Origin: Rhynochetos jubatus
Taxonomy: Eukaryota > Chordata > Aves > Eurypygiformes > Rhynochetidae
NCBI GenBank assembly: GCA_027574665.1
Contig: CM050657.1
Location: 25,770,700-25,834,699 of the forward strand
DNA length: 64,000 bases
Direction: 5' to 3'
Both the position numbers and the translations under genes were made by a program. How positions within the stretch are numbered: the first letter of the stretch is position 1; each line of letters begins with the position of its first letter. Below, piece by piece: positions 60,291 to 64,000 of this stretch. The notes under the pieces are model-generated. The model made no database searches. It was not told the origin of the DNA and was given only the letters and a program-made list of their open reading frames with translations.

Positions 60291-63200
60291 TATACCAGTA
60301 TGTGAAATATCTTCACCTTTCTTTGTCCTCTCTTGTTTCTCTGTATTTTTATTTCTTTCTTATAATCCAATTTCCTCATGCATCTTTTCCTGCATCCTGC
60401 TCATAGAAAACTCATCAGGCTTACTAGATATGAAAACAATAATATCTTCTAGGAGTTTCGTAATTTTTTTCTGCTGCACTGGATAGCTACATGCAAAACA
60501 AGAAGCATAAGGATATTGAAACCAACTTTGTGAGATGATTGAGTAAATCATGGGTCTGGGAGTTTCTAAAGAGACTAAAGAACTTCAAAAATTAGGACAT
60601 TGCTTCCTAATATAAGTTAGCTGGTAAAAAACCAAACCAAACCAAAAAGCCATCTAAGTCCAAAATCAGCCTTATTTGGGGGAGCCCTTGGGAGACCTTA
60701 TACTCATTTTCCAGCTCATTATTTTGTCTTAAAATTGCTACTGTTCAGCTTTTTGGTGTATTTGGAAGCATCCTGTTCTAAACGGCTTTGCAGCAGCAGC
60801 ACAATTCAGAAATGAGCGGGTGGCAGAGTTGGTGCAGCAGAAGGCTCTACTCAGACCATGGCAAACACACATGGTGAGACGTAGGCTACCTCGGAAAAAA
60901 TGAGTGTGGCTGCTATGGATGAGGATCTGAGTCCTTTTTTATACAAGGGCCTAGGGCTGGAGTGTTTACCCCACAAGTTTGGGGAAAAAAAAAAAAAAAA
61001 GAAAAGAGAAAAAACCCCTATTCACGTAGCTTGAGAGTTAAAGCCATGTCTCCTTTCATGGAGAATGCCCACAGAGCTCCCTGACTGGACAGGAAAGGGA
61101 CTATGACTCCCATCTTTGTGGTGCACATCACTACCTTTAAAGAAAAAGGAGAAAAAGTGAGTTTATTTTGACACCAAGAGAAGGATCTAAGGTGTGGACA
61201 GAGTGCTTTTCCTCACTGCTTTTAAGAGCTGATTGTGGGAAAGAGGTTGAAAATATTCTGATACTAAGCATGCCATTTCTGTGGGTCAGTCCTGAGACAT
61301 GGGGCTTCTAGCCACCTTCAGGACTGACCTGCCTGAGGAGTGAGGTGTCTCGGCTCCTTCTCTGTAGGCAGGAAAGTCTGTTATTATCTCTGACCCATTT
61401 TTCCTCTTACTTCCTCTAAACCTCTTCAAAAATTCTGGATACAGTTCCTACCTGTAAATAGACATCAAGACACTTTCGTTGTCTTTTCAGACAGTAAGAA
61501 TAAAATCCCTAGCTGAAGGGGTTAACAACATTGCCTATATCTAAATGGAAAACAAACCAAAAAGATTACCAGTACAATAATCAAATAAATATGTATATTT
61601 CATTAATATACTGCCAGTGCTTTGAATTAAACTGCTAAAAAGCTTTGTCCTCTGGATGGCAAGCTGAATTTGACGTGAAACCACATAGAAAATTAAGATG
61701 AGTAGAAAACAGTTTGTGGATTGTCACTTTGCTCTGAGAGAAATGTCTCCTTGTTTATTTTTGGCTATGATAACTAACCTTATGCCTCCCCAGAGAACTG
61801 TATGATGATGAGCGATGGCACCTGTGAGCTAAGTGTTCCTGCCCTCTTGGTCTCTCTTATGAGAAATGAGACTTCTGTTCTTGAGGAAGAAGAAAAGAGT
61901 GAAAAAGGCTAGTCTCTCAGGGAATATTGCCAGGGTATTAGAGCAAACAATGCCTATATCCTTTCACCGATGACACAAACTGGTTCATCTACATCTAAAA
62001 AGATGTGAAAGAGGAAAACATAGCTTATAGTTTATATATCTTTATTGAACAAACCCTGTATTCTGGGCCTTGAGGCTCTTTGAATGATTCAATCATAATT
62101 ATAGAGGCCTCATGAAGTTCACTTTAAAAATTTTAGTAAACAAAATGGTTAAGGTTTGAGACTGTCTGGGACTGTACTCTAAACTGTACATTTAAGTATG
62201 AGAGAAGAAAGAGAAGCATGAAGGCCAGTTGGTTTGTGGATTCTGTGTGCCTCTACTGAGACAAGGAAGATGAAGTGTGATTCTCATTTTAAATTGGCTC
62301 TGTGCTGGCACTTTTGTTCCAGGTGAATTTGAATGGGACTTTCAGAGAACTCATTCTTCTAAATAGACTGGCAGATTGTTCAGATTAGAGTTTGGTCTAT
62401 GCTGGAATATTCTGCCACCCCCCTGCCCTGTTCATTTTGCCCCACACAGACCACCTTGACCCAAGCTCTGGTTTCCATTCACACTGTTCCTGGCACTGCT
62501 GGGACTGACAGCTAGGCACAAGGAGAGGGTTATCTTTTGTTAGATGTTTTCCCCTGGAACATATGTTAACAATCTACTTTTATTTGAGAGTAAAAGCTAG
62601 GTAGCTGTAGCCGATTTAAGACCATATCTCTGTGGAAAAGGCAGCTTTAGGGGAAAAAACTAAATAGCCTTATTTCTCTGTTCTGTCTCTCTGGAAAGAA
62701 GAGTCTGCCTGGTCTGAAAACTGTTTGGAGTAAGTATTTCCATTACTCAGAAATAATCAACATTGTAAATTGAAAAAGCAGAAGTAGAGAGGGTATAGTT
62801 GTTTACCTCAGCCATTAATAAATGGGTTAGTAGCATGGGCACAGACTAGCCGTAAGGGTTTCAGTCACGTGATCTTGAATATTGATGTTTCTAAAACAAA
62901 GCACCCTCTCTATTGTTTGAATTCAGAATATACAAAATTGGAGAAAATAAGAGAAGTTTTGAGGTTGTCCTGAGATAACTCTAACTATCCCATCTCTGGT
63001 AAATACTTCTCAAGCCATTTTCAGGACTTTTGATGAAAGAAACACTGCAAATTCCTTGGAAATGTATTCTAACATTTAACTTTTTATAAAGCCTAAGTTT
63101 TTCTTATTTCTTGCAGAAATTCAAGACCATTTTTGCTCATCCTGTCTATCACAGATAAGCAGTATCCTCTTCACAATAACTTATGTTTTGAAGAATATGG

Positions 63201-64000
63201 TCATGTCCTCTGATCTTCCTTCTGAGGCTTAAACAACCTCTATTCTTTCCTCATAGGTCATGCTTTTAAGAACTCTGGCAATTTTTGTCTTTCTCTCTGG
63301 GCCTATCTAGCTGTCCCATCTCATGAAGAAATTTCTAAACCTTGAGCCACTATTCCCAGCTGAGGAATTAATAATGTCACAATTTAAAGATTTTCTTTGT
63401 ATGCTTTAAATCCGAATGTCCAATCATACCTGAGAGTGGCTTGCTTTTTAATAGAATGATTTGCCTTTGCATGGGGCTCATTCTGGTCTTCAATAGTTGA
63501 AGAACTTCTTTTCTTATTTCTTCAATGTAAACTATCATTAGTTATTTGGTGATTCGGCACATTCTGTGATCCCTTGTGAATGCTTTTGGAAATATACTTT
63601 TAATCTTTAGGATTTTGATGTTGGTGAATTCTCTAACATGATGTGGAATGAAAAACAACTTTATAACCATGTTTTTCACTTTTTTAAAATCCATTCCCCC
63701 AAAATCTTCTTTATATCATTGTTTACTTTTCTGTATTTCTCTCAGGCCTTTCCATGTCTTCTCATGTCCAAAGAAAGCACTCCTGTTCTTGTTAGTCTCT
63801 CATCATGTTTGAAGATCTCTCTTGGATTATTTTCATTTTTCTTTTTTGAGCCCAGTGGTTTGGCAACGTTCTTTAAATCTAGGCTTACCGTCACTATCGA
63901 GGTGTCTCCAGATGTAACCAAAACATAGATTAGTGTTAAAATGCATCATGTGTCTGCTAATATGGGATGGAGAAAGTTTTATCTTCATCCTTGTACATAC
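60291..64000. other. Unique noncoding sequence to window end
   Basis: No gene is supported. An A16 run lies at 60985-61000, inside a longer purine stretch ending near 61016. The 96-codon plus frame at 63638-63928 is T-rich and unrecognised. No mobile-element ends are seen. Confidence 0.55.

Noticed and set aside
1-64000. CRISPR array, bacterial operon, toxin or defence island
   Set aside because: No regular spacer-repeat structure, no long coding frames and clear vertebrate retrotransposons. Such systems do not fit this sequence.
1-64000. tRNA and known microRNA genes
   Set aside because: No intact A-box/B-box pair with a cloverleaf was seen, and none of the common vertebrate mature microRNA words I looked for were present. 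A covariance-model search could still find diverged ones.

Overview
This window reads as nuclear DNA from a bird. The strongest evidence is several copies of CR1, the dominant avian LINE. Their 3' ends carry the diagnostic ATTCTATGATTCTATGA-type terminus with no poly(A) tail. A 55.7-56.1 kb segment resembles an LTR-type repeat I know from many bird assemblies, and scattered ancient MIR-like SINE remnants fit an amniote genome. The DNA is AT-rich and CpG-poor and stop codons are dense in all frames. The longest uninterrupted reading frame is only 138 codons and resembles nothing I know. I find no tRNA, rRNA, CRISPR array, bacterial operon or convincing protein-coding exon. The most likely setting is a long intron or a gene-poor intergenic interval.

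Layout: 1-17.1 kb is unique sequence with simple-sequence tracts (a C22T17 run at 6.6 kb, an A23 run at 10.4 kb, a TA tract at 15.2 kb) and small perfect hairpins. A minus-strand CR1 3' end lies at 17.1-17.5 kb. MIR-like remnants lie at 21.8, 22.4 and 24.7 kb, with a short plus-strand CR1 tail at 24.2 kb. From 25 to 46 kb the sequence is unique and AT-rich. It has a TTTA microsatellite at 27.2 kb, several stretches whose composition resembles conserved noncoding enhancers (about 32.7, 33.4, 36.6 and 39.7 kb), and three unusual inverted-repeat clusters (37.3, 37.8 and 44.3 kb). The repeat-rich part runs from 46.0 to 47.8 kb (two minus-strand CR1 copies and a tRNA-SINE-like piece) and from 54.2 to 56.7 kb (a plus-strand CR1 with reverse-transcriptase remnants, an LTR-like repeat and an old CR1 tail). 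The last 7 kb is unique, with enhancer-like stretches at 57.1 and 60.1 kb and one well-formed but unproven candidate exon at 59,959-60,008.

The only recognisable protein-coding sequence belongs to dead retrotransposons. The CR1 at 54.2-55.5 kb has lost the reverse-transcriptase active-site half through an internal deletion and also carries a stop and a frameshift. I did not find a new biological system. The observations most worth checking are the candidate exon, the inverted-repeat clusters and the enhancer-like blocks. All of these are inference until tested by alignment or RNA data.
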